The translations under genes were made by a program, and so were the position numbers. 64,000 nt of DNA from Flavobacterium sp. (GTDB taxonomy: Bacteria; Bacteroidota; Bacteroidia; Flavobacteriales; Flavobacteriaceae). Where the stretch lies: NCBI RefSeq assembly GCF_004211145.1, contig NZ_SEBS01000012.1:40951-104950 (forward strand). Reading direction: 5' to 3'. Below the pieces are notes generated by a model that was not told where the DNA came from, searched no databases, and saw nothing but the letters and a program-made list of their open reading frames with translations. Shown one piece after another: positions 14,512 to 24,810 of this stretch. Numbering within the stretch: the first letter of the stretch is position 1; each line of letters opens with the position of its first letter.

Positions 14512-14543
14512 AAAAAAGCCCCTCTCTTTCGAGAAGGGCTTTT
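14512..14543 (-). terminator. Terminator of the second giant adhesin gene
   Basis: AAAAAAGCCC, CTCT, loop TTTC, GAGA, GGGCTTT: a strong stem followed by T on the minus strand, about 30 nt after the stop codon at 14571. The rest of the 298-bp spacer up to 14273 shows no gene. Confidence 0.85.
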
Positions 14544-14570
14544 AGTATTAAAATACCGACTAAGAGAAAC

Positions 14571-15820
14571 TTATCTCTTAATCACGCGTAGTGTTTTAAC
14601 GAAATCTCCCTGAGTAACAATCATGTTGTAGACTCCTGAAGGGTAACGAACACCGAATCGTTGCAACTCGATCGCATCGACTTCAAGGTCGCTGTCTTCG
14701 AGAAGCTTTCCAACCATGTCGTAAACTTTGACGTTCACGCGCTCATCACTTGGCGTATCCATGTCGAGGTAGAAACCTTCAGCATAAGGGTTAGGATAAA
14801 CGACCGCACGGAATGCGATGCTCGGTCCTGTTTCCTCTTCGAATAATCCGCGTGTAGCACCTGGAGCCGTTATAAGCTCAGCTTCCCCGAAAGGAGACCA
14901 AGTTCCAGCCGTCATAACCGCTACCTGTACTGCGTACTGTCCGCCTGGAACATATCCGGGAACATTACTGAAGCTGAAGTAGTGCGACGTACGGTCTACG
15001 ATGATCGTAGTGAACGGAGCTACCATAAGTCCCAATTGGAAACGGTAAGACGTCGCACGGTTCATACTTGTCGTATAGAACAACATCGCAGGCGTCGTAG
15101 CAGTACCAGGGTTCGTGATTACAGGAACCGCAGGTGTCGTGATGGTACATGGAGCACCATAACCTGAATACGTCGTGCTGCTTCCTGTTTTCAAAGCTAC
15201 CTCAACTGTATACGTAGTCCCGTAGGCATACGTCGCAAGCATTGGAAGCGAGAACCAATGCGTCGCACGATCAAGTTCCTGTACCTGGTTAGGCGCAGTC
15301 GGATCGGTCGTGTTCGTCACACGGAAACGGTAACCTGTTACACCTTGCAAACTTGTAGTTGCGATAAGTGTAGAGATATTCGTCAACGTGATACCACATT
15401 GTGAAGGCGTAACTGACGCAGCTCCACCCGGATCAAGCACGGCTGGTGTAGACACCAAGCATGAAGGTCCGTAGTAGTTGAGCCATACACCATTGCGGCG
15501 AACCATTACTGAAATCGAGTACGTCGTAGCGTAATCGTAAGTCGCAAGAGCCGTCAATTGGAAGTTTGGTTGTGTGCGATCGATAGTCTGAACCGCATTC
15601 GTTGTCGTGTTCACGACTCTGAAACGGTATCCATCAACAGGCGCAGGGAAGCTGACCGCCCCGATTGCCGAGTTGATCGCTGCAAGTGTAGTTCCACATT
15701 GTGAAGCCAATACTTGAGACATGATCTGGCTGCCTTCGTCGATAGTACCGTTACAGTTGTCATCGACTCCGTTGAATGCAACCTCGGTCGCACCAGGATT
15801 AACCGCCGCAACGCTATCGT
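14571..15820. repeat. Long direct repeat, copy 1 (matches 23557-24810)
   Basis: The last 1.2 kb of this gene is near-identical at DNA level to the same part of the gene at 23557-33492. From GSQIMSQVLASQCGTT for about 84 residues the proteins are identical, and long runs of bases match exactly (for example around 15660-15740 and 24640-24720). This indicates recent duplication or gene conversion. Confidence 0.85.
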
Positions 15821-18800
15821 TACAGTCGCCACCGACAGCAGCGTAAAGTGCCGGTTCAGTACAAGCCTGAACAGTTGGCAACGCTGAATCACCGTAGTTG
15901 TCGTTATCGGCATCAACATACCAAGTGGTAGCTGCTGAGAACGAAACAGTTGTTTGGGCAGTACTTGTACATCCAGCAGCAGTTGTGTAAACAGCCGAGT
16001 ATGTAGTTGTCGCCGTAGGTTTTGCATATACTGAACTTGCTGCAGTTCCCGTATAAGGAACAGTAGCGGCCGCATCAGTAAACAATCCTGCAGATGGAGA
16101 CCAAACTACCGGAGTGTTAAGTGGAGAACACACGAATGAGCGTGTTCTGCTTACTGTTGCAGCACCACAAGCGGCATTGGTATGAGTATAGAACCTAACT
16201 TGGCCCGCCGCAATTGACACATAAGAAACCGGTGAAGGACCAGCCGCGAGAACCGTAGTTCCTGCAGCGTTACTGATCGTAACGTAGTCACCTGCTCCGG
16301 TTGATGTGAACACGTACGACGTATTCGCAGATACGTTCACGACCGAATATTCACCAGCCCAAGCAGCGCCCGTAATGGTGTTTGTGGTCGTGCCGTTGCA
16401 TGCCGTTGCCGTGAATGCAGTTCCCGGATATTGTCCGCTAGGCGCCGTTAGACATCCTCCTGAAGGAACAGGATTGTTTACGACCGCAGTCAATTGTACC
16501 GCAGCTCCTACCGAACAAACTGAAGGGCTAGCCGGTGTAAGTGTGATAGCACCCGGCAATGGATTTACGGTAACTGTGAATGTCGTCGAATTTCCACAAC
16601 CTGCGGCATTCGCAGTAGTCAACGTATACGTAGTCGTAGCCGTCGGATTGAATACGAAGCCTGATGCAGCACTACCTGTCACGCCTGCACTAGGCGACCA
16701 AGTGTACGTATCGTAATCGGCTGCATTAGATGTAACGGTCACTGCCGAAGTTGAAGCGCCGGCACAGATCGTAGCGCTAGTTGAGCTAAGTGTCAAAGCC
16801 GGTGGCGTGTTAACCGTCGCAACGACTGCAGTTCTTGCGGTAGCACATCTTGCGGCTACTCCAAGTTGATACAAATACATATTGCTTGTGGTTGCTCCGA
16901 ACCAATAACCTCCCGTAACTGTGAACGCTCCGCCCAAAGTACTTGAAGGGAAAGTCGCAGTAGAGTAACCCAGTCCGCCAACAGTTCCTGAAATAGCACT
17001 TACGAGAAGCAAATAGCTTCCTGCAGTTGAAACGTTAATGTTGACTGGGATCTGAAGTGGCGTCAAACCAGTACCTGTAACGGTACCTGTCGTAAACGTA
17101 CCTAGAGTGGTCGTATTGGTCGAGTTACGCAAAAGTAGCGTAATCGTTCCTGTACCCGTAAACGGAATTCTCACGCTATTGATAGTGAGATTCGGCGAAG
17201 TTGTCGTGAAAGCGATTCCATGACTGCCTACGCTTGTTCCGTTGTTGGAAACTGCATTTCCTGTAGCTCCGGCTGTGCCTGAACCAAGTACCGTAGCCGC
17301 TTCAGCGTAGTAAGTAGTAGTAGCTGAAATTGCTGGAGTCGTGAAGTTGTCTCCAGTGAACAATGGAGTTCCTCCAGTCGAACCTGCATACCAAACAACA
17401 CTGCTACCCGCTGATGCGGTTCCAGAAAGTGTGACTGTCCCCAAACCGCAACGAGATGCAGGAGTCGTAGAAGTCAAACTTGGATTGCTGATACTGATGG
17501 TTACGGTGTTGGAATCGGTGAAACCACCACTTGCACAGATCGTTCTTACAAAGTAAGATGTCTCTGCAGTCAATACCGGCGTAGTGTAGGTCATTCCCGT
17601 CGCTCCTGAAATAGCTCCAGTAGCAACATTGTACCATTGATAAGATATACCTGACACTGCTGTTGGATATGCCGATACGGAAAGTGTTACCGCACCTGAA
17701 CCGCATACACTTGTCATTGAAGTTGAAACGGTTCCTGCAACAGGATTTCCTGTACAAGCCGGAGGTGTTATAACCGTGAATGAATAATCTTCAACCTCAG
17801 CACGCGTTCCCATTACACATGGATTCGACGGGTTGCTGTTGTTAAAGTCGACCATGAAACGCATTCTGGTATTACCCGGAAGTGCTGTAGCAGGCACTGT
17901 GAACGTAGCGCCGAATGTCGAGATATAACCTGTTGTGTTGGCTACTCTTTCAGTCGTCTCAAATGAACCGTTCTGGTTCCAGTCAACCCAAACCGCAATA
18001 CCTACAGTCGGTCCTGCGATTGTCGTGGTGAAACTGATTGGCTGATTCAAATATTGAGAAGCGCTTAAGTTAAGATATGTACCATAACCGTTAGTAGAAA
18101 AAACTGAATTGTTATTGATGTTAGTCAATCCACCAGTGGTTGTAATATTGCTGAAATACGAAGCTGTATTCGTTGCAACTGTCGGCGTACAGTAAGCCAA
18201 AACGCTTAGCTGAGCCGCGTTTGAATTTACCGAACATCCGTTAGATGTAACGACCGCTCTGTAATAACGCGCTGTACTTGTAACGCTGCCTGTTCCGGCG
18301 GCCACAGTAAGTGTTGCAGTCGTATCATTGGAATACGTCAAGCCTGAAGGCGTACCCGTAGCAACGCTGTTCCAAGGGCCGGAAGCCGATGTCGCGTATT
18401 GCCACTGATACGATGGCGATGGTGCCGAAGTAGCAACGGTGAACGTAGTTGAAGCTCCATTGGAAACTACTGAAGCCACAGGTTGCGACGTGATAGCCGG
18501 CGTAGTGAACGTCAATTGCGCCGAAGCTGAATTCACGGCAGGACAATCTCCAAGACCCAATGCAGTCGCACGGTAGAAATAAGTACCCGTATTTGGCGTT
18601 GCTGCCGTCGTCGTTACAGTAAGTGAAGCTGTAGCGGCATTCGTGTACGTAGCTCCTGCAGGAGTTCCGTTAGAAACAGCTGTAAAACTCAAGTTATCGG
18701 TAGAATACTGCCATGCATAACCCGAAGCGTTAGTCGCAGTCGCAGTGAATGTAGCACTGCCTCCGCTGTAACAAACTCCTGTTGTAACAGGATCAGATGT

Positions 18801-21800
18801 AATTGCCGGACCTTGGTTGATCGTAAGCAAAGCACCCGAAGAATACAAAGGATCACCGAAACCGGTCACGACAGCACGGAACTGCCAGCCTGAATTTGCT
18901 ATTCCAAGACCTGTAACAGTCAATTGATTAGTATCGGATCCAGAATATGTGACGCTTCCAACAGTTGTGTCACTGATCGGCAACCATGTAGATGTTTGGA
19001 AAACTTCCCATGCGTAATCGGTCACGACTCCTGAAGTCACAACAGTGAATGTCGCCATACCAGTGCCAGATGCGCAAAGCGTAACCGGTTGCGGAGGCGT
19101 AACAATCCCTACATCGCCCACCAATAGATTGGCGCCTTGAGTCGTTACCGCCGGACATGGCGCAAGTCCTGAAATGACAACGCGATACATGTTCTCGTTG
19201 AAAGAAGATGGCGTGTTCGTGATTGTAAGTGTATTTGTAATCGAACCACTATAAGAGCTTCCGTCGACAACATCATCGTAGTTATCACCACCATCAACAG
19301 AAACTTGCCATTGATAACCTGAAATACCACCTGTCGCAGCCACTGAGAATACAGCAGTCGAGCCGCTCACCACAGATTGATCAGCCGGAGCGGGTGAACT
19401 AACCGGAGCGTTGACGTTAATTACCGTCGTTACGCTTGTCGTACAACCGTTGTCAGTAACGCTATACGAAATCGTCGCGGCACCTGCACTTTCGGCAGTT
19501 ACAACACCAGCACTGTCAACAGTAGCTACAGCCGGGTTTAGAGATGCCCAAATTCCACCAGGAGAGGCGCTGTCAAGATCGACAGTTCCATCTACGCACA
19601 AAGTTGCGTTGCCGTTTGTGATTTCTTCGACAACCGGCGGCGTGTATACGATCAATGAATTGGCGCTCGTACCTGTTCCATTCGAACTCGGTGCGCTTGT
19701 TACCGCGATCGGCCCTGCAACGTTTCCGGCAGGAACTACCGCCGTGAGCGTAGTGTCGTTCGTAACAGAGAATGAGGTAGCGGCGATTCCGTTGAACGTA
19801 ACGGCTGTAGTTCCGAGGAAATTCGAACCTGTAACCGTTACTGTGGTTCCTCCGGCTTGTCCACAAACCGAAGCTGGGACGAAACTTGCTACCGCTACCG
19901 GTGGTGGAGTCAACGTCCAAGCCAAGGTAAAGGTTCCCGTACCTGTGTACCATGAATCCTGAACCCAATATACCGTTTGCGTTTCACCAGTGTTATTCAC
20001 CCAAGTGTGGTTGACGATTTCAGTATCCGAGCAGAAAAGTTCGGTTTGAGTCGTACAACTTCCGTAGAATATACTGTGTACCGAATCATAATTCGATGCC
20101 GTCAATCCCATAACCAGCGTATAGTTGGCCGGAACCGTGATCGAATAGAATTTGTCCGGACCGATATCTCCCACAGACGTAGAGTTACATGATGGAGAAT
20201 AATTATCGGCCAAGCCCATAGTGCTTCCGCTTACAGGCGATGTCAACGCGTTAAGCGAAGTTGCTGTCGCGCAAAGATCGTCGGCAGGTGCCGCTTCGGT
20301 AGTGAACGAGAAAACAGTACAGCCAAGACGTGGTCCATTCACATTTGTAGGCGCGATCGTCCAGTAATAGGTTGTTCCGTACAGTATGTTGTTCACATTC
20401 GCTGCCGGACCTGTTACCGTACCGATGCTCGCCAATGTGGTCGGAGAAGTTCCCCAGTACACCGCATACGAAGTCGCTCCCGGAGAAGCGGTCCATGTAA
20501 GTGCTGCGAAACCGGCAGCCAAAGACACGTTCGTTGCTCCATCAACCGGGGTCAATAAAGTTGAACATGCCGGAGCGGTAAAAATATAAGGTCCGACCCA
20601 TGAGCTGAAGCCGTTCGCAAGACAGTTCGCGCGGACGTAAAACTCATAAACCTGACCCGAAGTCAAACCGCTTACCGCAAGTGAATTCGTAGTGACGGCG
20701 GTTCCGGCCCCTGTTGGAGCACCTGATCCCGCCAATTGGTATACAACTTCCCAATTCGTTTCGACACAACCTGCATTCCAGGTAAGTGTAGCCGACGTAT
20801 CGGTAACCGTATTGGCCGCAAGTGTGTTCGGTATAGGACAAGGATCCGCAGCCGAAATGGTCACAAGATAATCTTCTACCTCACCGTATGTGTTGTTTCC
20901 GCAAGCAGTTACATCTATTCCACTCGTAGCAAACATTGCTCTAACTCTCAACACGTGGCTACCCAAAGGTGGGCTACATGACAAGACGATAGGGAATGTG
21001 GCCGACGAGCCCAATTGCCCGACGACTCCACTACCTGCAACTGTTCCGTTTGAATAGCCGATTCGTTCGTTGGCGGCAAAAGTACCGTCGTCGTTATAAT
21101 CGATCCAAGCGGCATAACCCTCAGCATACTGACCTGCATAGACGGTACAGCCGTAAGAACTTCCGGCCTGTAATGTAGTAGTCAGTGCGGTGTTGGCCGT
21201 ATAATTCGAATAACCCAAAGTACCGCTTGGACAGCCTGTACCGGAGTTGTTGTCGAGCGTATTCAAAATTACGCGCGCAATAACGTCACCATCGGTACAA
21301 CCCAATGTTGTGACAGGCGTGCAGTAATTTAAAGCAGAAGCGCCACCTGATGTGAACGAGTTGTCGATACATCCAGTGGCGTCGCCGATAGCATTTTTAG
21401 AAACGACTCTCCAATAATAAACCGTGTTTGGCGTCATCACTGCAGGCGTGTAAGATGCCGTAGTGACGTTGGCCACGAAAGCCGGTGAAGGCGACGTACC
21501 AAAATACACATCGTAATTGGTCGGACCGCCCGTAGCGCCTGACCAAGTCAAGCTTGAATTACGTATTACCCCTGTTGCCGCGTTGGCGGGCGTAAATACT
21601 GTTGGACATGCCGGAGCAGTATTTGAAATCTCAGCAACGTTCACGTTGTCGATATTCAGATAATAATCCCCATTCGACCAAGCTGCCGAGAATCTGATGT
21701 AAAGTGCTCCCGCTGTTGGCGTGAACGTATACGATTTGTTGGCGCAATCTCCTGAGACAATATGGTTCGAATCGTCAATGGTTGCAATCGTTGTCCAAGG

Positions 21801-22262
21801 ACCCGATGTGGAATTCGACCATTCTGCCACAAAATTTCCCCATCCTTCAGCAGTTCCGCTTGTATTTGCGGAATAATCTGCGATCTTGTAATCAAAAGAG
21901 AACGAGTGTGATGCAGGATTTGCAATACCTAACGACGGCGAAACCAATGTGGCCGACGTTGCAAAACTCCATAAATTGTAGCGCATCACACCACCGGCAC
22001 CGCCACATGAGGTAGCTCCGGTAACGTTCCCGAACGTTCCCGTCCAGCTGCCATTGCCTGCGTCAAAATTCTGAAGATAGCTTACCTGAGAAACCGAAGT
22101 TCCGCTAATCAGGAAAAATAAAAAGAACAGTAAATAACTGAACATTTTCGAGACTTTCGTACTCGAATCAGGCGGCGGCGGGGAATAGCCGACTACCGCC
22201 ACAACATCATTTTCGGGCCAGACATAAGTATCCGACCCAAAACACTTGTAGTTTTTAGTCAT
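14571..22262 (-). CDS. Giant multidomain secreted protein (fibronectin III, GEVED, IPT/TIG, Ig-like) with T9SS type A sorting domain
   Basis: A 2563-residue cargo protein. It opens with an unusual hydrophilic extension of about 40 residues (MTKNYKCFGSDTYVWPENDV) before the hydrophobic signal (MFSYLLFFLFFLISGTSVSQ); the inner ATG at residue 40 is an alternative start. Domains in order: jelly-roll (about 60-210), fibronectin III (215-305), GEVED domain (315-470, motif YGEVEDYLV), two fibronectin III, a pre-peptidase-like sandwich (660-780), IPT/TIG (785-870), many Ig-like repeats, a second GEVED (RAEVEDYSF), further Ig-like repeats, one MopE motif (VDADNDNYGD, about 2110-2178), three Cys-paired modules (2180-2465) and the sorting domain (VYPNPYAEGF to KTLRVIKR). 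Its 3' end is almost the same as that of the next gene. No catalytic domain seen; surface adhesion is inferred. Confidence 0.9.
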   Translation of the reverse strand: MTKNYKCFGSDTYVWPENDVVAVVGYSPPPPDSSTKVSKMFSYLLFFLFFLISGTSVSQVSYLQNFDAGNGSWTGTFGNVTGATSCGGAGGVMRYNLWSFATSATLVSPSLGIANPASHSFSFDYKIADYSANTSGTAEGWGNFVAEWSNSTSGPWTTIATIDDSNHIVSGDCANKSYTFTPTAGALYIRFSAAWSNGDYYLNIDNVNVAEISNTAPACPTVFTPANAATGVIRNSSLTWSGATGGPTNYDVYFGTSPSPAFVANVTTASYTPAVMTPNTVYYWRVVSKNAIGDATGCIDNSFTSGGASALNYCTPVTTLGCTDGDVIARVILNTLDNNSGTGCPSGTLGYSNYTANTALTTTLQAGSSYGCTVYAGQYAEGYAAWIDYNDDGTFAANERIGYSNGTVAGSGVVGQLGSSATFPIVLSCSPPLGSHVLRVRAMFATSGIDVTACGNNTYGEVEDYLVTISAADPCPIPNTLAANTVTDTSATLTWNAGCVETNWEVVYQLAGSGAPTGAGTAVTTNSLAVSGLTSGQVYEFYVRANCLANGFSSWVGPYIFTAPACSTLLTPVDGATNVSLAAGFAALTWTASPGATSYAVYWGTSPTTLASIGTVTGPAANVNNILYGTTYYWTIAPTNVNGPRLGCTVFSFTTEAAPADDLCATATSLNALTSPVSGSTMGLADNYSPSCNSTSVGDIGPDKFYSITVPANYTLVMGLTASNYDSVHSIFYGSCTTQTELFCSDTEIVNHTWVNNTGETQTVYWVQDSWYTGTGTFTLAWTLTPPPVAVASFVPASVCGQAGGTTVTVTGSNFLGTTAVTFNGIAATSFSVTNDTTLTAVVPAGNVAGPIAVTSAPSSNGTGTSANSLIVYTPPVVEEITNGNATLCVDGTVDLDSASPGGIWASLNPAVATVDSAGVVTAESAGAATISYSVTDNGCTTSVTTVINVNAPVSSPAPADQSVVSGSTAVFSVAATGGISGYQWQVSVDGGDNYDDVVDGSSYSGSITNTLTITNTPSSFNENMYRVVISGLAPCPAVTTQGANLLVGDVGIVTPPQPVTLCASGTGMATFTVVTSGVVTDYAWEVFQTSTWLPISDTTVGSVTYSGSDTNQLTVTGLGIANSGWQFRAVVTGFGDPLYSSGALLTINQGPAITSDPVTTGVCYSGGSATFTATATNASGYAWQYSTDNLSFTAVSNGTPAGATYTNAATASLTVTTTAATPNTGTYFYRATALGLGDCPAVNSASAQLTFTTPAITSQPVASVVSNGASTTFTVATSAPSPSYQWQYATSASGPWNSVATGTPSGLTYSNDTTATLTVAAGTGSVTSTARYYRAVVTSNGCSVNSNAAQLSVLAYCTPTVATNTASYFSNITTTGGLTNINNNSVFSTNGYGTYLNLSASQYLNQPISFTTTIAGPTVGIAVWVDWNQNGSFETTERVANTTGYISTFGATFTVPATALPGNTRMRFMVDFNNSNPSNPCVMGTRAEVEDYSFTVITPPACTGNPVAGTVSTSMTSVCGSGAVTLSVSAYPTAVSGISYQWYNVATGAISGATGMTYTTPVLTAETSYFVRTICASGGFTDSNTVTISISNPSLTSTTPASRCGLGTVTLSGTASAGSSVVWYAGSTGGTPLFTGDNFTTPAISATTTYYAEAATVLGSGTAGATGNAVSNNGTSVGSHGIAFTTTSPNLTINSVRIPFTGTGTITLLLRNSTNTTTLGTFTTGTVTGTGLTPLQIPVNINVSTAGSYLLLVSAISGTVGGLGYSTATFPSSTLGGAFTVTGGYWFGATTSNMYLYQLGVAARCATARTAVVATVNTPPALTLSSTSATICAGASTSAVTVTSNAADYDTYTWSPSAGVTGSAASGFVFNPTATTTYTLTTANAAGCGNSTTFTVTVNPLPGAITLTPASPSVCSVGAAVQLTAVVNNPVPSGGCLTAPSGQYPGTAFTATACNGTTTNTITGAAWAGEYSVVNVSANTSYVFTSTGAGDYVTISNAAGTTVLAAGPSPVSYVSIAAGQVRFYTHTNAACGAATVSRTRSFVCSPLNTPVVWSPSAGLFTDAAATVPYTGTAASSVYAKPTATTTYSAVYTTAAGCTSTAQTTVSFSAATTWYVDADNDNYGDSALPTVQACTEPALYAAVGGDCNDSVAAVNPGATEVAFNGVDDNCNGTIDEGSQIMSQVLASQCGTTLAAINSAIGAVSFPAPVDGYRFRVVNTTTNAVQTIDRTQPNFQLTALATYDYATTYSISVMVRRNGVWLNYYGPSCLVSTPAVLDPGGAASVTPSQCGITLTNISTLIATTSLQGVTGYRFRVTNTTDPTAPNQVQELDRATHWFSLPMLATYAYGTTYTVEVALKTGSSTTYSGYGAPCTITTPAVPVITNPGTATTPAMLFYTTSMNRATSYRFQLGLMVAPFTTIIVDRTSHYFSFSNVPGYVPGGQYAVQVAVMTAGTWSPFGEAELITAPGATRGLFEEETGPSIAFRAVVYPNPYAEGFYLDMDTPSDERVNVKVYDMVGKLLEDSDLEVDAIELQRFGVRYPSGVYNMIVTQGDFVKTLRVIKR

Positions 22263-22693
22263 AGTTTAGAAATTGAGTTAAAATGCATCGGTAAATTAGT
22301 TAAAAGTTAAGTATTCGTTAAAGAAAATTTACCATAATCGTTCAATAGCAAAAATCACCGACGAATTGCACGAATAAAAAAAGCAAATCTCGAAATGAGA
22401 ACGCTTTCCGTAATAAAATACTGATTAAAAGTATTTTAATCGCAATACCGGTTTTTGAAGGTTTCATCGATTAACCGTAACGGAGTGCAATGATAACTCT
22501 GACGCAAAATGGAATTCTCTACAACATTTCCCATACAAGTAAATTGCACTTCTGCCGCTAATCCATGTGCGAAATTGTAGTATGCTGCGCTTTATGAGGC
22601 CATCTGCGAAAACCGTTTCAATGAAGCATAAACCGGGCGTATGTATCTTCACCGTTTGACGTGCCACCATACGATGATTACATATAGAAGGAC
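22263..22693. other. Upstream region of the giant gene, no gene seen
   Basis: AT-rich DNA containing the promoter region of the minus-strand giant gene. No TAnnTTTG element is clear. The first 30 bases share a TTGAGTTAAAAT-like string with the region upstream of the gene starting at 33492 (TTGGGTTTAAAAT), a possible common 5' UTR element. Confidence 0.4.
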
Positions 22694-22969
22694 ATGAAAA
22701 AAAAGTTGGTTCGATTATCAATTTTCTTGGCTTCAGCAATTTTGACGGGTTGTGAAAAATCTCCGAACCTAGGCCGACGGTTACGTTTCAAATCGACCGA
22801 CATCGAACGGGCAAAAAGGTTCATGTAGTTGATGTAGACAAATAGGAATTATCATGGCAAATCGCACGCGACAAACATCTCGAGTTTTTCGACAGCCACG
22901 ATCCGAAATCAGGGAAAAGGAATCAAAGAGTACTTTTCAACAGAAGAATTGATTTTATCAGGGATTGAG
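22694..22969 (+). pseudogene. Decayed small lipoprotein gene
   Basis: An ATG preceded by AGAAGGAC opens MKKKLVRLSIFLASAILTGC, a convincing lipoprotein signal with Cys at the lipobox. After about 25 codons the reading frame degrades: the original frame stops at about 22828, while a second frame continues with protein-like sequence (TVTFQIDRHRTGKKVHVVDV, a TAG, then ELSWQIARDKHLEFFDSHDP). One frameshift and one nonsense change explain this. Remains of a broken gene are the simplest reading; chance coding-like sequence is possible. Confidence 0.45.
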
Positions 22970-23503
22970 TAACATTTTATGTCCCTTACCCTATTTCGCC
23001 ATTTAAGCTATTTGAACTACGACCGATCAAAAACGGTCGGTCAGCAGGTCTTTTCAAGTGGCTGGATAAAGCATCTTCGCTTATCTGCAGGGCATCTTCC
23101 CACCGATTTATCACGACGGTATTGTGACAGAATTTTTAAAATTTATTTTCTGTCACGAATTCCGTTGCAAATATTAATCTCGCCAATAATTGTCACAATC
23201 AAAATATGCCAAAGGCAAAAAAGCTAATTGGGAACCTAAGGCCGAAATAATCCGAACTTCCCTTTCAAACTGAAATGTGGATTGAAAATGTTACCGAATC
23301 CCGAAAATGGATGAATCAATCTACCTTTACAAATCGATTCGACGTGACGTCGCCGAAAACGTAAAGCCTTTCATTCCCCAGCTCATTTCCGGTATTGGAT
23401 ACTGCCCGATGCTCCCGTGTTGAAATGCATTACGACAATACGGCAGGCGCCTGCATCCCAAATATTACATCTACCTTCATAACAATTGATCGAATTTTTA
23501 CGC
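22970..23503. other. Non-coding remnant DNA between adhesin genes
   Basis: About 530 bp without a credible intact gene. The plus-strand frame at 22979-23227 (82 codons) lacks recognisable features. Fragments such as FKLFELRPIKNGRSAGLFKW in another frame hint at further decayed coding sequence, but the family could not be identified. Confidence 0.4.
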
Positions 23504-23541
23504 ATAAAAAAAGCCCCTCCAAATGGAAGGGCCTTTCTTTT
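23504..23541 (-). terminator. Terminator of the third giant adhesin gene
   Basis: AAAAAAAAGCCCCTCC, loop AAAT, GGAAGGGCCTTTC: an imperfect GC-rich stem followed by eight T on the minus strand, just after the stop codon at 23557. Confidence 0.8.
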
Positions 23542-23556
23542 TATGGACTAAGACAG

Positions 23557-24810
23557 TTATCTCTTAATCACGCGTAACGTTTTGACAAAGTTGCCTTGCG
23601 TCACAATTACGTTGTACACACCCGATGGGTAACGTACACCGAATTGTTGCACCTCGATCGCATCAACCGCGAAGTTGCTGTCTTCAAGAAGTTTTCCAAC
23701 CATGTCGTAAACTTTCACATTTACGCGCTCGTCGCTTGGCGTATCCATGTCGAGGGCAAAACCTTCGGCATAAGGGTTAGGATAAGCGACCGCACGGAAT
23801 GCGATGCTTGGTCCTGTTTCCTCTTCGAATATACCACGTGTAGCACCCGGAGCAGTAACCAATTCAGCTTCGCCGAACGGAGACCAAACACCTGATGTCA
23901 TGACTGCGACGCGAACCGCATATTGTCCTCCAGGAATATAACCCGGAACGTTGCTGAAACTGAAGTAGTGCGACGTACGGTCTACGATGATCGTAGTAAA
24001 CGGAGCTACCGCAAGAGTCAACTCAAAACGATATGAAGTCGCACGGTTCATACTGACCGTATTGAACAACATAGTCGTGCTTGTAGCAGTACCAGGGTTC
24101 GTAATTACAGGAACCGCAGGCGTACTCACCTGACATGGTGCTCCATAACCTGAATATGTCGTGCTGTTTCCGGTTTTCAACGCCACCTCAACAGTGTACG
24201 TTGTGCCGTAAACATAAGTGCTCAACATAGTAAGAGAGAACCAATGTGTAACGCGATCCAATGTCTGAACCTGGTTAGGCGCAGTCGGGTCAGTGATGTT
24301 CGTGATACGGAAACGATATCCGGTCACACCTTGCAAGCTAGTCGTTGCGATTAGCGTAGAAATGCTTGGCAACGTCACACCACATTGTGATGGCGTTACT
24401 GAAGCAGCACCTCCGGCGTCAAGCACCGCTGGCGTAGAGACCAAACATGATGGCCCGTAATAGTTGAGCCAGATTCCGTTGCGACGAACCATTACCGAAA
24501 TCGAATACGTCGTAGCGTAATCGTAAGTGGCAAGAGCTGTCAATTGGAAGTTTGGTTGTGTACGATCGATTGTCTGAACCGCGTTCGTTGTCGTGTTCAC
24601 GACTCTGAAACGGTATCCGTCAACCGGTGCAGGGAAACTGACCGCCCCGATGGCCGAGTTGATCGCTGCAAGTGTAGTTCCACATTGTGAAGCCAATACT
24701 TGAGACATGATCTGGCTGCCTTCGTCGATTGTTCCGTTACAGTTGTCATCGACTCCGTTGTAAGGAACTTCGGCGTGGCCTGGGTTGATTGCAGCGACAC
24801 TGTCGTTACA
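23557..24810. repeat. Long direct repeat, copy 2 (matches 14571-15820)
   Basis: The counterpart of the 3' segment of the preceding giant gene: same order, same orientation, about 9 kb apart. Recombination between the copies would delete the DNA between 15.8 and 24.8 kb and fuse the two genes. Confidence 0.85.

Noticed and set aside
22979..23227. Plus-strand frame of 82 codons in the adhesin spacer
   Set aside because: No signal, domain or promoter; surrounding DNA looks decayed, so an intact gene is unlikely.
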